From Ailurus styani (Eukaryota; Chordata; Mammalia; Carnivora; Ailuridae), in assembly GCA_002007465.1 (NCBI GenBank), contig LNAC01000001.1, positions 9,821,548 through 9,885,547 of the forward strand: a DNA stretch of 64,000 nucleotides, written 5' to 3'. The translations under genes were made by a program, and so were the position numbers. This document shows positions 1-12,400 of this stretch, in pieces. Under the pieces are notes generated by a model. That model made no database searches. It saw only the letters and a program-made list of their open reading frames with translations, and was not told where the DNA came from. Each line of letters starts with the position of its first letter. The first letter of the stretch is position 1.

Positions 1-3000
1 GAGGGGGAATGCACAAGTATCAGAAGCGGGTTTTCCCAGCCTACCTCCTTCTGATTTATGTTCTAGTGCTATCTGCTGAAACGTAGCAAAGCAGCACGAG
101 AAGGAGGCAGTCATTCTTCTCTGGCTCCCACAGCAGGTGGAGTCTCTTGGTGCTTCCGCGCCTGCTGGAATGAGTTGGCAGCAGGCCCCTCCCTCCTGAC
201 AAAGGCTTGGTGACCTCAGGGACAGGGCCAGGGGTGTAATCCCGGTGGAATTCTCCTATTTATTCCTTTTGGATTTTTCTAGTTATATTTTTGGGTGCTT
301 CGCAGTAGAGCTAGCCAAAGTAATTTTTTTGACCCAATAAAGGATTATGTTGCAGAACTTCTGGACCTCAGTCCATTACTACTCTCCGTTTAGCCAGGGA
401 AACGTGATGGAAATGGGGAGAAGTATTTAAAACTTAATTTGGTCAGAAGACAGTCCCCCAAATCCTCCAATTTGTAAGTTTTTTTTTCTTTAAGGCAGAG
501 CTGAGTGTCCACCCAGTAGAGTGCATTCATTAAAGTCACATGAACTTTGAAGCCCCATCCGCTCCTTTACAGGGGTCAGTCATCTTGTCTGCCTTCTGAG
601 AAATTCTCTTTTGGGAGGGGGCATCATGGTCTTGAGCCAGTTTTTCTGTTGGACTGGGAGCTCTGGTCTGTGTCATCCATGTTGTGTTTTACAATCACTT
701 TATTCACCGGGGGCTAGTTCTGGGACTGGTCCCCGTGCCATCTAGGGGACACATCACCTGTGAATCAGACAGCTTGGTCTGGCATGTGTGACCCCCTGCA
801 GATCCGGGAGCACCCTGACGGTCCCTCTCTTCCCTCCATCTCTTCTGCAGTGGCTGTCCCATTTGGAGTTCTCTTGGCAGAGAACACCAGTCCTCCTTTG
901 CAATAGCTTCAAGGCCAAGGCCGGTGCTTGCTCTAGAGCTCTTCCAAGGGTCTGACCACTAGAGCGACACGGTGTGACGGGAAGCACTGTGGCCTAAGGA
1001 ATAACAACCACTTGCTCCCGAGATCCACTTTCTAACCGTTAGAGTTTAGAACGAGTTGTGTTTTCCTTTTCTGCCAAACAGAGATAAGGGTGTCCACCTG
1101 GCCTGTCCCATATGACTTTGGAACACTATCATTTCTTATAAAACACACTGGGGAAGGCGTCAGCTGCAGGGGAACAGAGGAGGAGGTATGGACAGTCTCA
1201 CGGCAATGACGGAGGAGGTTCGTTCTAGGAGAGCCTCCGAGAAGGACCTGCACGGGGAGTCATGCGTCAAGAGCCAGATGCTGCTGTATCTGGGGGAGAT
1301 TATCATTCCTTGAAATATGCGGGCAATACAGTTAAGCACAGTTGAGCAGAACAGGTAACAGGTGCTCTTTGGTGCTTTTATTGTTTTGTTATGTGTGTAA
1401 CACTCTTCGGTCAGAGCAAAATAAACACGTAGCCTGGTTATTTAATAACAAGGAAAAGGCCACACACCAAACCGGGGTGAAAAGACAAATAGAAGAGGAA
1501 CAAATATTCTCTGTTGACAGGTGGCAGGTACCAAGAGGGGCAGGGTCTGCAAGGGTATTAGGGTGAGGGGTTTCTCGGCAATAAGGAACTTTCCAAAATC
1601 GAGGTCTGAAGCCAAAGGCGTTGCTGGGTGTTGAACCAGTCTGACTCCCCATCGCGGTGGTTGGGGAAGGGGCTGGTACGTCCCCAGCGAGGACTTCTCA
1701 AGACCATGGTGCCCTGACCCTCGGTGGGGGGGGGGTCTCATCCATCCGAGTCTGGGGAGGTTCCAATGAATTGCCACAGGCGAGGGGGTCCAAGGGGACC
1801 TCCGAGTTGTGGCGGTGGAAGTTATGGAGCAGAAGCCTTAGTTCCAGGAAGTTGGGGCGAGGCCGGAGAAAAGAGGGTGGGGCCGGGGGAAAAAAGGCAG
1901 CCGAAAAGGAGGTTGGCTGCTGCCTTGAGGTGCTGCCAGCTGTGTGGCTTCCTTCTGTGGGCCAGCTGGGCATGGAGCAAGGGTCGCCAGGCAGAGCACC
2001 ACGTCTTGAGAGCCTCCTGGATTTCTGTGTGCCTGAGCCCCGGCAATCGTTGGTCTGAGAAAGGGCTGCCTTCTTGGGGTAACTTCAGAAAAGAATTTGA
2101 TTATTTTTTTCTTGTTCTATAATTTGGATGATTTTGAAAGTTGCCTAGTTCCACTTGCACAGGCTGAAAAGTCACACTGGGAAGGGATGGTTGAGAACCC
2201 TAGAACCTCTTTTTCCTTCTCCACTCATTTGTTATGGAACTGATAAAATAACTTCCAACTCACATTTTCCTTTGGCTTCGATACTTCTTTCCCAGTCTCC
2301 TGGAGAGCCATTTACACTTGCTGTTTGCATTGTTTTAGAGCTGTCTTGGTAAGAACACAAGCTCCTTATAAGTCTGCTCTGAACGTTTATCTTTGCAGTA
2401 ACTGGCAACAACTTCCTTTAGGAGGGGTGTAGACACACACAGAGAAAAGACAAGGCAGGTGCTCCTGCTCTTATCCCATTTTACACGTCTAGAGGCCGAA
2501 ATTTGGCAAAGGCCAGTGCCTCGTTCCCATATACAGTGTGATAGGGGACACATCTGAACCAGTTCTGACCGCTGCGAGGCTCTTGCTTCCTGCAAGCTGG
2601 GAAGAAAAGTGAGCCAGAGAAGCTGGAGGGGAGAGTTGCTCCCCACGAATGCTCAAAGGCCCAGAAGGTGGAGAGCCACTGTGGCTGTAGGCACTCAAAT
2701 ATTTATTGACATGAGTTTCATAAAAGATGAAAATAGAAGCAACCCAAGACCTCTGCATAATCTTATTAATAACAAACCATCTCCTGACTGCTTTTCTTCC
2801 CATCAAAGGAAGGCATCTGGGAAAGCAGGGGGTTTAGATGAGTTTTAATCAGGCTTGGACAAAAAGTCAGGGTCAGATTAAGCAGTCACTAGCTTACTAG
2901 CCCAGATGGGCAGCGGTTAAGGATTAGTAAAGTAGATACCAAATTGTGACCAAGGGTCAGTCTGTTTTCAAAGGTTCCTGAAAATTACCTGCCATATTTG

Positions 3001-4420
3001 CTAAAAATACAGTTTAAATCCCAGATTCTGTCCTTTCCCGTCAGCGTTCCAAGAGCACACTGGCATTGGTGCTCTCCGGGAAGTTTGAAAAGCAGTACCT
3101 TAACTTACATGCAAACATAAGTGGACAACTTGGAAAATAAAACAAGAACTTGCTTCAAGGTTGACATGCTCGATTCTTCCAGGTTACAGGAGGGCAGAGA
3201 ATCGTCCGCATCCCCTCTTGCCCTGGCCGGCTGCTGCTCAAGCCTCTGGCTGAGGGAGATACGCAGGTCTATCTGTGTAAGATGGGCTATGCAGATTCCT
3301 TTCTTTTGATTTCCTTCATCTGGGCAGCTGGGTTGAGAAGTTAAACCAATATCTGATCTCCAAATCTTTCCTCTTGGGTTTTCCCCATAAGATGAGATCC
3401 CAGGGGTGGGGGGACAACAAAGAGGAGCTCCACCTGGGCCCCCTCTCAGCGCCCTGTTCCAGACCGTCTTGTCCAGAGTCTTCCTGGTGGGGAGTCGCTG
3501 CACATAATGAAGGGTTTCTGCACTCTCGTTCTGCCATCGCTCCTTTTGTAGATGGGACACGCCGTCACCCCACAAGGCGGGTAGCTGATGGGGAAGGAGA
3601 TGGGTGTCCCATGGGGAGGGGGATGGATGAAGGGAGACAGAGGGAGCTTGACCAGAGAAATGACCAGGGAGTCTGATGAGGCAGGGCAATGGGGCAGTGG
3701 CAGGGCCAATGGGAGAGAAAGGTTTGGGGCAAAAGGAGGGTGCTGGTTGGGATGGGGCCCACAGCAGGGACGTGGAAGGGGAGGGAAACAAGTAAGGGGT
3801 GAACCACTGGGGTGGAGGACTTATTAGCAGGGTTGGACCTGTTTATTTCCAAGACTCTAATCGTAGCAGTAACAAATTCTGTCAAAAGCTCCTGCTCCTT
3901 TGCAACCACACCATTATTTTTTTATAAAAGGTAAAATATTTCAATCTCTAAAAAGGCCCGCAGTGCCTGACTTTCCTACTGCAGGGCCTGTCTGAAGTGC
4001 CACCACCCCCTGTCATCTGGTAGAGCTTGTTCTACTTAGAGGCAAAGACCTCTAAGGAAATGAGTTCTGTGAAGCCAGATTCTAGAAACTGAAACAGAAG
4101 GAGACCATGGCCATTACACCCACAGGGGTGGAAAGTGCACGAATCTCCAGCATGATGCGGGGTCAGAAAACTCTCCATCCTGCTCAACCACGTGTATTCT
4201 CAAATGTTTGGGTCTTTTTGGAAGATCTCGGGTAGAGGAGCGAGCACACCAGAATATGTTCAGATGCTGTTTGCCATTTCTGCTTTTTGGAAGTAGATTT
4301 CTGTCTAGAGTTGCTCTTTCTGAAGCTCAGACCCCGTATCAACATGGTCTTCTATACACGGAATAACAAAAGGAGCCAATAACAGTTCATCAAAAAGGAC
4401 AAATTAGTCTTTTTCATTTA
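1..4420. other. Unique non-coding stretch, no gene seen
   Basis: About 4.4 kb without any repeat I can name confidently. A short phrase near 2690-2715 (ggcactcaaatatttattga) resembles the 3' end of an L2 element but is too short to call. A homopolymer of ten G lies at 1726-1735. A long open frame on the minus strand (3105-3791) is driven by a G-rich/C-rich stretch (about 3580-3830) and has no recognisable domain. No CpG-dense promoter or splice-bounded exon was recognised. Confidence 0.5.
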
Positions 4421-4667
4421 AGAGCGATGACTACAGGGGTACCTGGGTGGCTCAGTCAGTTAGGTGTCTGACTCTTGGTATCAGCTCCGTTCATGATCTC
4501 AGGGTCATGAGATTGAGCCCCATGTCAGGCTCTGTGCAGAGCCGGGGCCTGGAGCCTGTTTGGGATTCTCTCTCTGCCCCTTCCCATTCTCCTTCTCTAA
4601 AAAAAGAAACGAAAAACCAAAAAACTCAAAGAAAGAAAACAAAACAAAACAAAAAGAGTGATCACTG
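4421..4667 (+). mobile_element. Old CAN SINE with imperfect target-site duplication
   Basis: The body runs from about 4436 to 4654. It begins ggggtacctgggtggctcag, the tRNA-Lys-derived head of carnivoran SINEs, continues through the 'catgatctcagggtc' box and ends in a degenerate A-rich tail. The middle (agagccggggcctggagcct) and the end (ggattctctctctgcccc) resemble the older or cat-like version more than the young mustelid version, so this is probably an early insertion. Flanks 4421-4434 (agagcgatgactac) and 4655-4668 (agagtgatcactgt) match imperfectly and look like a decayed target-site duplication. Confidence 0.9.
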
Positions 4668-4668
4668 T

Positions 4669-7288
4669 AAAAAATAGGGATATAGATCATTTTGACTTCA
4701 TATGAAATACTTCTGAGGTTAGTAAAAGAAACTGGCAGAATATATTTTGGATTGGAAAAGCGGATGATCTTTGATTGTAATATTATGCTGCTGTTTCAGG
4801 AAAGTACTTGTGTTTCTCCCACAGAAAGGTACTCTGGTTTTTATCCCCTAAGAACTGAGTTTGGGAAATCTGGTCTTTGGGGTGTGTGATAAGGTCGTAA
4901 TGGAAGCTGTGGTCAGTTCTTCATGAAGCTGCATGATTTCCCTGGGCAGAATCCAACAGCCCCCACCCCACCTTCAATATCCACAGAGCCCCCACCTCTC
5001 CCTGGCCATCCAGAACTGTCCTCAACATGGACACCTCAGATCTGATGATTTGCTCTGCTCTAGAACCTTCTCCAACCCCCCCCCATCCGAGAACAAAAAA
5101 ACTCATTCAATCCTTTATTTTTTAGTCTTTATTCCATCTGGCTTCCCACCCCTGAATACTTTCTTCTGCCATCTACACACTCAGTTCCCTGCTAAGTTCT
5201 GAAAACCCTCCAGCCTTGACACAATCCTGGACATGAATTATGGTTCTCTCAAAAGAGTTCTCTGCTCCCTAATCACCCTCTTATGCCTCAACTGGAATGA
5301 AGCTTTGTTCTTGTCCTTCTCTATCTGGAGTTTGGACAAGGGAGAGAAGTAGTTCAGGTCAGATGGTGTCCACTAGGCTTGGAGCCTGTCCTCTGAAGAC
5401 ATGGCAGTTAGAAGCTTTGAGTAGAGGAGAGTCATCCTAGGGTTGGTTGACTGAGGACTGAGAGCCAATCCCTTGGGTGTTTCCATTACATTCCCATGCA
5501 TCCTGTCCCTGCCACTGTCCAACCCTTATGGCTGGGAGCTGTTGACTTTGATCAGCGGGCTCAGCACAACTTCAAGCCCTCAGAGCCAGTTCCAGCCCTG
5601 TGTTTGGGTGAATGGGTTGGTGCGGAGACTGGAGACCCAGGTTCTAGTCTTCAGATCCTGTTTCTTCCAAAGATGGTAACTTTTTTCCCTATCAGTTTCT
5701 TGTTTACATGGGCATGGACATCCTATCTTTGAACTGGAATATTCAAATGAACTGTTTCGCTGCCTGCTCCCACACCTGCTTGAATTACTGACTGTCTCAG
5801 ACCCTCAGCGACAGAGTTGGGATGTGGGCTACTAGTGCCTTNAATTGTTTTGAATTCAACTGTTTTGAATTACTGACTGTCTCAGACCCTCAGCGACAGA
5901 GTTGGGATGTGGGCTACTAGTGCCTTTTTGTCTAGTTATTATTATTCTTTAGCCAGGCAGGGGTGACCACCTGGCAAGGAGTTCTGCCCCAGGGGCTGAC
6001 GGAGACTACCAGGGAAAAGGCTGGGCCAGGATGGGAAATAACCAAGGGTGGCTGGACCTGAGTCCATCTGAGTGGGGGGAGGCGATGGAGCAACAGTCTT
6101 TGACATTGGAACAAGGGTCAAGTGTGAGGCTCAAAGCAGTGTTGAATCAGAGCTTAGTAACATGGGAAGGCGGAGCGGGGTGGTGCTATGAGGGGAAATG
6201 GTTTTGAAATAAAGGCTACAAACAAAGATGAAGATGCAGACAGTGTATATTTATTGAGTGATGACCCGATGATGAAGGAGGGGCTGCTTATCGTAGGTCT
6301 TACTGACTCATCTTCAGATTTGGATTTACCGTGTGACCCACATTTAGTGCCCAGCACAGAGCCTCAGGAGAGAACTCCTGGAGACCCAGTGCCTTCAGTT
6401 TGACTCAGAGCATAACATTTCTTCTATTAAAAAAAAAATCCTTTTAGGTAGGCTTTCCTCTACACACTGTGACTGAGAAATCTTTACTGAATTCCATGCT
6501 GACTTTGGACTCTTTGTCATCCTGGAATGGGAAGTAACCTCTCCCAGTCCGGTGTTTGCCGATAAGCCGGGAGCATGGCTCCTCTTGGTCCTTTTGTGAC
6601 CTCAAGGCTGAAAAATCCCCCTTCAGGTTTTAAGCGGGGGAGGTCGAGGATCTTCCCTGCTTCTTGCCAGATTCCTGCATGTGCCAGTCATTTTCCTTGT
6701 GCAGCCTCGTGGGAACAGGGAGAAATCTCAGCACCTCTGACGCCGGGAGGATAATGGAGCCCTTGATCATTTGAAGAAGTCTGCAGAACATCTCTTGCCA
6801 AAATTACCCCGTGAAAGGCTGCCCTCTGGAATATGCTGTTCCCTCAAGCCCTCCTAATGCTGCCCTTCTTGACCTTTGACCTCGCAGCCCCATGGTGGCC
6901 GAGTGCCATGTCTTGTCCATTTACACCCCTAACCTTGCTAGATTGCTGGGAGCGGCTGGTCTCTCAGGGAAGGCAGAAAAACAGGACTGAAGAAGAGGAA
7001 GAGTGGGGCAGGTGAACACCCGAGCCATGCCAATAAACCGTCCCTACTGGGTAGCTCCATGTCTTATGCCCAGAGCACTTACATCCCAGGGATATGAAAC
7101 CCACTTCCTATCTTTTACCAGTCTGCCTCTGCTTTTCTTCTTTGGAATCCAACATCTTGCAGGAGTTTTAATTTTCCAATTCTATTTATGTTCAGTGTTT
7201 TTCCCAAAGGCGGCACATCATGAATGTACATGCCCAGCTTGCAACTGGCACCTTTTTTGCATATGTCCAAGGATGATGTGTTTGTTTG
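4669..7288. other. Mostly unique non-coding stretch, no gene seen
   Basis: This holds the duplicated block at 5780-5926 (listed separately). A weak L2-like phrase lies around 6236-6365 (tatatttattgagtgatgac, then tgcccagcacagagcctcag). A pyrimidine-rich part at about 4960-5210 carries open frames in two phases, typical of low-complexity sequence rather than coding. Nothing supports an exon. Confidence 0.45.
5780..5926 (+). repeat. 62-bp direct duplication separated by 23 bp that include one N
   Basis: The block at 5780-5841 (starting ttgaattactgactgtctca and ending ggctactagtgcctt) recurs without a visible mismatch at 5865-5926. The 23 bases between the copies begin with the only N in the window (5842) and continue aattgttttgaattcaactg. 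Perfect identity next to an ambiguous base is more typical of a mis-joined assembly gap or a collapsed read overlap than of an old biological duplication. A very recent tandem duplication remains possible. Confidence 0.95.
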
Positions 7289-7755
7289 TTCATCCACTTG
7301 CTCAATAAAGATGCATGGAGAGCCTCTTCTGCGCTACGTACTTTTCTGGACTCTTGAGATACTATGGTGAGCGAAATCATTGTCTCTTCAAAAAAGAGCA
7401 TAATAAATAACTTAAGCAATTAAAACTGTGACAAATGGTAAGAGGGACAATGTGGGAAGCTGAGAAACAGGGGGACTCAGTGTGGGCAGTTGGGGCAGAC
7501 CTTTCTGGAAAAGTGACTTTGAAATTGAGATGTAGAGATTGAGAAGTGTCTAGACAGGTGAGGAATTGAGGAGAATGTTGCAAGCAGAGGGAACACAATG
7601 GGCAAACAGCTAGAGGAGGGAAACTGCTTGAGATATCGAATTTGAGGGGAGCCAGGGGGCCTGGAACACGGCTTATCCAAGGACAAGCAATGAGGCTTGA
7701 GGTCAGAAAGGTAGGCATGGGTCAGATCATGCAAAGCCTGTGGGGGTAATTTTAA
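7289..7755 (-). repeat. Ancient L2 LINE fragment (reverse orientation)
   Basis: Read on the plus strand this gives the familiar reverse-complement L2 order. First come the 'atccacttgctcaataaaga' / 'tggagagcctcttctgcgct' phrases. They are followed by 'gacctttctggaaaagtgac', 'agagggaacacaatgggcaa' and 'gtcagatcatgcaaagcctg'. Divergence from my recalled consensus is high, as expected for L2. It is non-functional. Boundaries are approximate. Confidence 0.8.
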
Positions 7756-7757
7756 AA

Positions 7758-8245
7758 TTTGCCCACACAAACTCTTTGGTACTCATCCTTCGAAAGGTGA
7801 ATCCTAATTCCCTTCCTGTTAAGTGCAGTCTGTACTTAATGGCTAGAATGTGCTGGAAGTGACAGCGTGTGATGCTCAAAATTAGGAGAGAAAAACATAC
7901 TGTGGCTTCCTCCTTGTTTGCTCTTGGATCACTTGCTCTGGCAGAAGCCAGCTGCTATATTTGAAGATACTCTAGCAGTCCTACTAAGAAGATACACATG
8001 GCTAAGACCTCCCACCGGCACATGGGAGTGCACCATTTTGAAAGCCAATTCTCTAGCCCTGGTCAGGTTCCAGCCAACATGTTGACCACAACCAGATGAG
8101 AGAGTGAGCCCAACCTCCGAGCTAAGCCACTCTTAAATCCTTGATCCACAGAAATTATGAGACAATAAATGTTTGTTGTTGTAAGCTGCTAAGTTTGGGG
8201 GACATAGTTGGTTATGCAGCAATAGATAACTGATGGAGCTTGGTG
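7758..8245 (+). mobile_element. Ancient solo LTR-like repeat (MaLR/ERVL type probable)
   Basis: The last 110 bases carry a diagnostic LTR-like end: 'gatccacagaaattatgaga', then 'caataaatgtttgttgttgt', 'aagctgctaagtttggggga' and 'gcagcaatagataactgatg'. The upstream part contains 'ctcttggatcacttgctctg' and 'cagaagccagctgctatatt', in the order I recall for this mammalian repeat. AATAAA at 8164-8169 would be its polyadenylation signal. There is no internal viral coding region next to it, so it is a solo LTR relic. The exact family is uncertain. Confidence 0.55.
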
Positions 8246-8448
8246 GAAGAGTTTTGAGCAGCGTAATTACATAATTGGATTGATTCTTTTGAAAGGATCG
8301 CTCTGGTTGCTCCATGAAGGATGGTTTGGAGTTGGCCTAAACTAGGAGATGAGGCAGGTGAGGCTGAATCATTCAAAATGGCTTTGGTTACAAATATCTG
8401 AAATTCTCAACCCAAAGTGACTGAAACAATAAGGATATGTATTATCTA

Positions 8449-8649
8449 GGGTGCCTGGGTGGCTCAGTGGGTTAAAGCCTCTGCCTTCGGCTCAAGTCAT
8501 GATCTCAGGGTCCTGGGATAAAGGCCCGCATTGGGCTCTCCGCTCAGCGGGGAGCCTGCTTCCTCTTCTCTCTCTGCCTGCCTCTCTGCCTACTTGTGAT
8601 CTCTCTCTCTGTGTCAAATAAATAAATAAAATCTTTAATTTAAAAAAAA
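8449..8649 (+). mobile_element. Mustelid-type CAN SINE, first of a nested pair
   Basis: The head gggtgcctgggtggctcagt is followed by gggttaaagcctctgcctt, the young mustelid signature. The body ends in 'gcctacttgtgatctctctc', then (AAAT)n and 'aaaatctttaa'. Its target-site duplication is split by the second SINE: the left copy ggatatgtattatct lies at 8433-8447 and the right copy gggtatgtattatct at 8856-8870. The intact A/B-box-like tRNA head is typical; the element is non-autonomous and depends on L1 machinery. Confidence 0.97.
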
Positions 8650-8655
8650 GGGTAT

Positions 8656-8855
8656 GGGGCGCCTGGGTGGCTCAGTGGGTTAAAGCCTCTGCTTTCGGCT
8701 CAGGTCATGATCTCAGGGTCCTGGGATCGAGGCCCGCATCGGGCTCCCTGCTCAGCAGAGAGCCTGCTTCCCCCTCTCTCTCTGCCTGACTCTCTGCCTC
8801 CTTGTGATCTCTCTCCCGCTGTGAAATAAATAAATAAAGTCTTTAAAAAAAAAAA
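8656..8855 (+). mobile_element. Mustelid-type CAN SINE inserted at the tail of the previous SINE
   Basis: This is a full-length copy starting ggggcgcctgggtggctcag and ending in AAATAAATAAAG plus an A tail. It is flanked by aaaaaaaagggtatg at 8642-8656 and again at 8848-8862. It therefore jumped into the A-tail and right target-site duplication of the 8449 copy, which dates it as the younger of the two. Both copies belong to the same subfamily and orientation. Confidence 0.97.
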
Positions 8856-9440
8856 GGGTATGTATTATCTCATGTTTTAAGTAGCTCAGGCATAGGGTGG
8901 CTCAATGGTGAGTTAATGCAGAGACTGATCAATATTATCACGACCCTAACTCTTTGTGTCCCTGCTCTGCCTGTCTTGGAGTGTTGGCTTTGTCCCCAGG
9001 CTAACTTCTCTTATAAGGACCAGATGGCTATTTAGATTCTAAGTGTCACATCTAGAAATGACAAAGTCCATTTGAATCAAAGGCCATCTCTTTCTAAATG
9101 TCTCTTCCTAGGAATGTGGGAACCTTTCCCAAAAGCTCTCAGCAGGTTTTCTCTCCTATATCATTGATCATAATTGCATCACACATTCATGGCTAATCAA
9201 TTCTTGGCAAGGGGAGATGACCAACATGATTGGCTCAGACTAGATAGTATGATGGCCCGGAGTAGGGTTGTAGCAGTGAGATGGAAAACAATAAATGGTT
9301 GAGACGTGTTTTGTAGAAACCAGGATGAATAAAAGAAGGTTTTTGGCACGAGCAACCAGGAATATAGAAGCCTGGGTGAGGGAGCTTTTGGCAATGGGTG
9401 AAATTGTTTGTTATTTCCATGGAAAGGGCTCATCAGATCC

Positions 9441-12400
9441 ACTTTGCTAACTATCATCATATACCCGAAGGGTGCAGTACCTTTGCTTCAAAGGTGCATT
9501 CAGTAGTGATAAATCTCTAGCACCATTGCAGGCTAGCTAGGGGAGGACAGTTAGTGAGGGAGGCCTTTCTAACTAAGCCATAAAGGCTGCAGCAATTTCT
9601 TTTTACTCATAGCACTTGATTTAATGATTATTCTTAAACATTAATTGATACTGTAAACGATGGCATGGCTTTCACTGGGTGTCCTTGGGTCATTTTCTGT
9701 TCATCGGCACTATCATTAGCTCTCTTGGTGGCCAGACACACTATCTTACAACTTCCATGAATAATAATAATGTGAGTACTTGCCTCTAGGTTATACTTTC
9801 TATTTTTAAAGCTCTTTGTCACAATAATGGATTGATCCATAAATGTATAAAAGCTATGTAAAAGAAACATCCTCATCACATTTTCCTATCCTGTATTATT
9901 TTAAGTGCAGTTAAGACCAAAACTCCAGGTGACAACTTAGTTCGACCAACATTTATTGAATACCTGCTGTGTTCAGACACTGTCTTAGATATTCGGTCAA
10001 TACCATTGACTGCCGAATGAATGAACTTAGAGACACTTGGCCAAGGAAGTGGTGATAGGGCTACGGACCATAAGGAATGGCACTTTTCCTCTCTGGTACA
10101 GTGTCTTCTTTTTAGAAATGATGGCAAAAAATCACCTTGGTCTTTGAAAATGGGAATTTAAAAGAAAACTGCCAGAGATGAGATCTGTTTGAATCTTATT
10201 GGGTACAAATCTTGTTTCTGTATACAGTGGAAACATGATGTCGATAGAGGTGTAAAAACTTCAAATCAATTTGAGATTTGGGGTCCAACGAATGAGCTCC
10301 CAAAGCCTGAATATAAATTGCTGGGTGTGGCACAGAAAATGAACGTAAATATTTATTGTGTGAATGGATGAAATTCACCTCCTGATCCAAGTTTTTCCAA
10401 CCATTTAGCTCTCATTTTCTGAATTCCAACTGCCCTAAATATTATATGCTAAATTCTTCTTGTGTAGGATTTAACTACTTAAAGGCAGCAACTAAAATTG
10501 ATACCAGACTAGAAGATCCTCGCATCTAGGGACCCAATATATAGTTAGTTCTCCTAAAACGAACCTCCAAACTCAGAGGAAGGAAGTCCATCAGATACTG
10601 GCTGGTCCAGTGCTCCAGGTTTGAGGCAGGTAGAAATTCAAGGAGGGCCCTCCTTCTACCCCTTGAGTCCCCAGTAAGACCAGACAGTGGTGGCTCATGA
10701 GGAGAGTGTAAGTGTAGTTTCCAAAATAAAACTCCCCAGCTTTGGGAGCTTGCTTCCTTTCTAGGCGGTGGCACTCAGCTCTGGGGCTATGTGGCTTTGT
10801 GTGCTATTGAGTAGTGTCATAAAATTGTCAGTGGTGGATGTGGCTTAGAACTGAAATTTGCTGCCAGTTCACACCCTCAGGAAATGCATAATGGATTTAG
10901 ATTTGAGTGTTTTTAAGAAAAACCAACAACCAAAAAAGATGTGGAAAACGTTAAGCTATAACATGTGCTCTCCACCCAAGAAGGATGGGAACAGGCACTG
11001 ATGGCAAAGAAATTGCTGGGTGGACAGAGTTGGAGGTAGAAACTTAGGACAGATTTTATCCTAGCAGAATTCGGGTTGCTGTGCTCTGGAAATTGTGTGA
11101 AAAGAATCAGGGTAAATGTGATCAAAATTAAGAAGCTCTTTTGTGATTAAATATTTCTGGGACTGTTGAGCTCACGCCTTCTGCATTCCAGAAAGACAGA
11201 GCTTAGAGAGGCTCCCAAGAGGCATTAAGTTTCACAGTATTTGCCATTGATGAGCGGTCCAGAACACAGAACAGTTTCCAATAGCTGGATTGTCCATGAA
11301 CTGACAAGGTCAAGATGTGGTGAAGAGTTCCCATGGATCTCACTCTCTAGAGAGACACCCTTTAGAGAGAGAGCCAGGATGGATTATCGCTATGACTCTG
11401 GCTATCTCAGACATGTTCACTTTTTGAGGAGCTCAGAGAACTGTCAGAGCGGCTGCGGGGATATCCAAAAGAAGGGATCTGGGCTCATTTGGGACTTTGA
11501 GAAAAGGTGTAAAAACTGTGACAGTGTGTTTCAATATGTCCCTCATCCGGTTTCTCCTAATGTAACATCAGCGTGCTAGAGAGCTGTAGTGTAATGATCA
11601 GAGCCAGGAGATTAATTGTCGCTCCTGTACTATTAACGAGGCTGAAGACCATGTTTGAATCTTGCTGAGCTTCCCGCTAATCCCCAGGACCCCACACTGC
11701 ACTTCTGTATTCTTTCTGCCTGGGCTCCTCCAAGCTAAGATAGCTCCTCAGCCTTCGTGTTCACGACCTTGACTCTTCTGAAGGTTACTCATCAGCTGTT
11801 TCCCAGCTTAGCCCTCGATCAGGGCATAGCTGAAGTCTTCCCATGATTGGGATGAGGTTGTGCATGTTTGGTGGAATCCCACAAGAGTGACGCTTTATCC
11901 TTCTCATAGCATCCTATTGTGGGGTTCCTGATATTGATATACCTTCTTCCTGGTGATGTTAACCTCGATCTCCTGGTGAAGGTGTGCTCTGCCAGCTTTC
12001 TCCACTACCTTTTCTCCCCTCGTTAATAAATACCTTGGGGGAGATCTCAGGAGACCAGATGGACTCTGTTTCTGTAACTTCCACCCTCTAATTTCAGCAT
12101 CCACAGTGTCTTATCTGCAATAACAATTATTATGGAGTTGGCCTGTTATTACCATGAATTTTTCTGTTTCCTTTTGTCCTTCTACATGTATTAATTGGGA
12201 TTTTATTCTAAGGAAAAGCAGTCTTTTCCCCTCAATTAATTAATTCGTCCATATGGACTTGGGATATTTATTCTGTTCCATGAGTTATAATCCAGTGTTA
12301 TCCTTATTTATTTTGTGGCTCAAGTTGTTTCAGCTTAAGCCATTAGGAACGCCTCTGGCTTGGCTCTTCTGTTCCATCAGCAAGCCCTTATCATGTTTTG

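Larger units (their letters stand above)
8350..9440. repeat. Ancient interspersed repeat of unassigned family, interrupted by two SINEs
   Basis: Flanking the two SINEs is sequence that reads like a recurring mammalian repeat. On the left are 'ggttacaaatatctgaaatt' and 'ctgaaacaataaggatatgt'. On the right are 'gcctgtcttggagtgttggc', 'cccaggctaacttctcttat', 'tctcagcaggttttctctcc' and 'gggagatgaccaacatgatt' followed by ggctcagactagata. I recognise the pattern from other mammalian loci but cannot name the family. No coding potential is seen. Confidence 0.4.

Noticed and set aside
3105..3791. Open frame of 228 codons on the minus strand, the longest in the window.
   Set aside because: It lies in strand-biased G/C-rich low-complexity sequence that also stays open in other frames. 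No domain, signal peptide or homologue is recognised, and a single uninterrupted exon without promoter or polyadenylation context is not supported.
10600..10625. 'ggctggtccagtgctccagg' resembles the start of a Y RNA.
   Set aside because: Only the first few bases match; the stem-forming 3' end and the rest of the Y RNA body are absent.
11241..11579. A 112-codon open frame in a repeat-free block that could be an exon.
   Set aside because: No domain, no convincing splice sites at its borders and no neighbouring exon. Kept only as a weak candidate conserved block.
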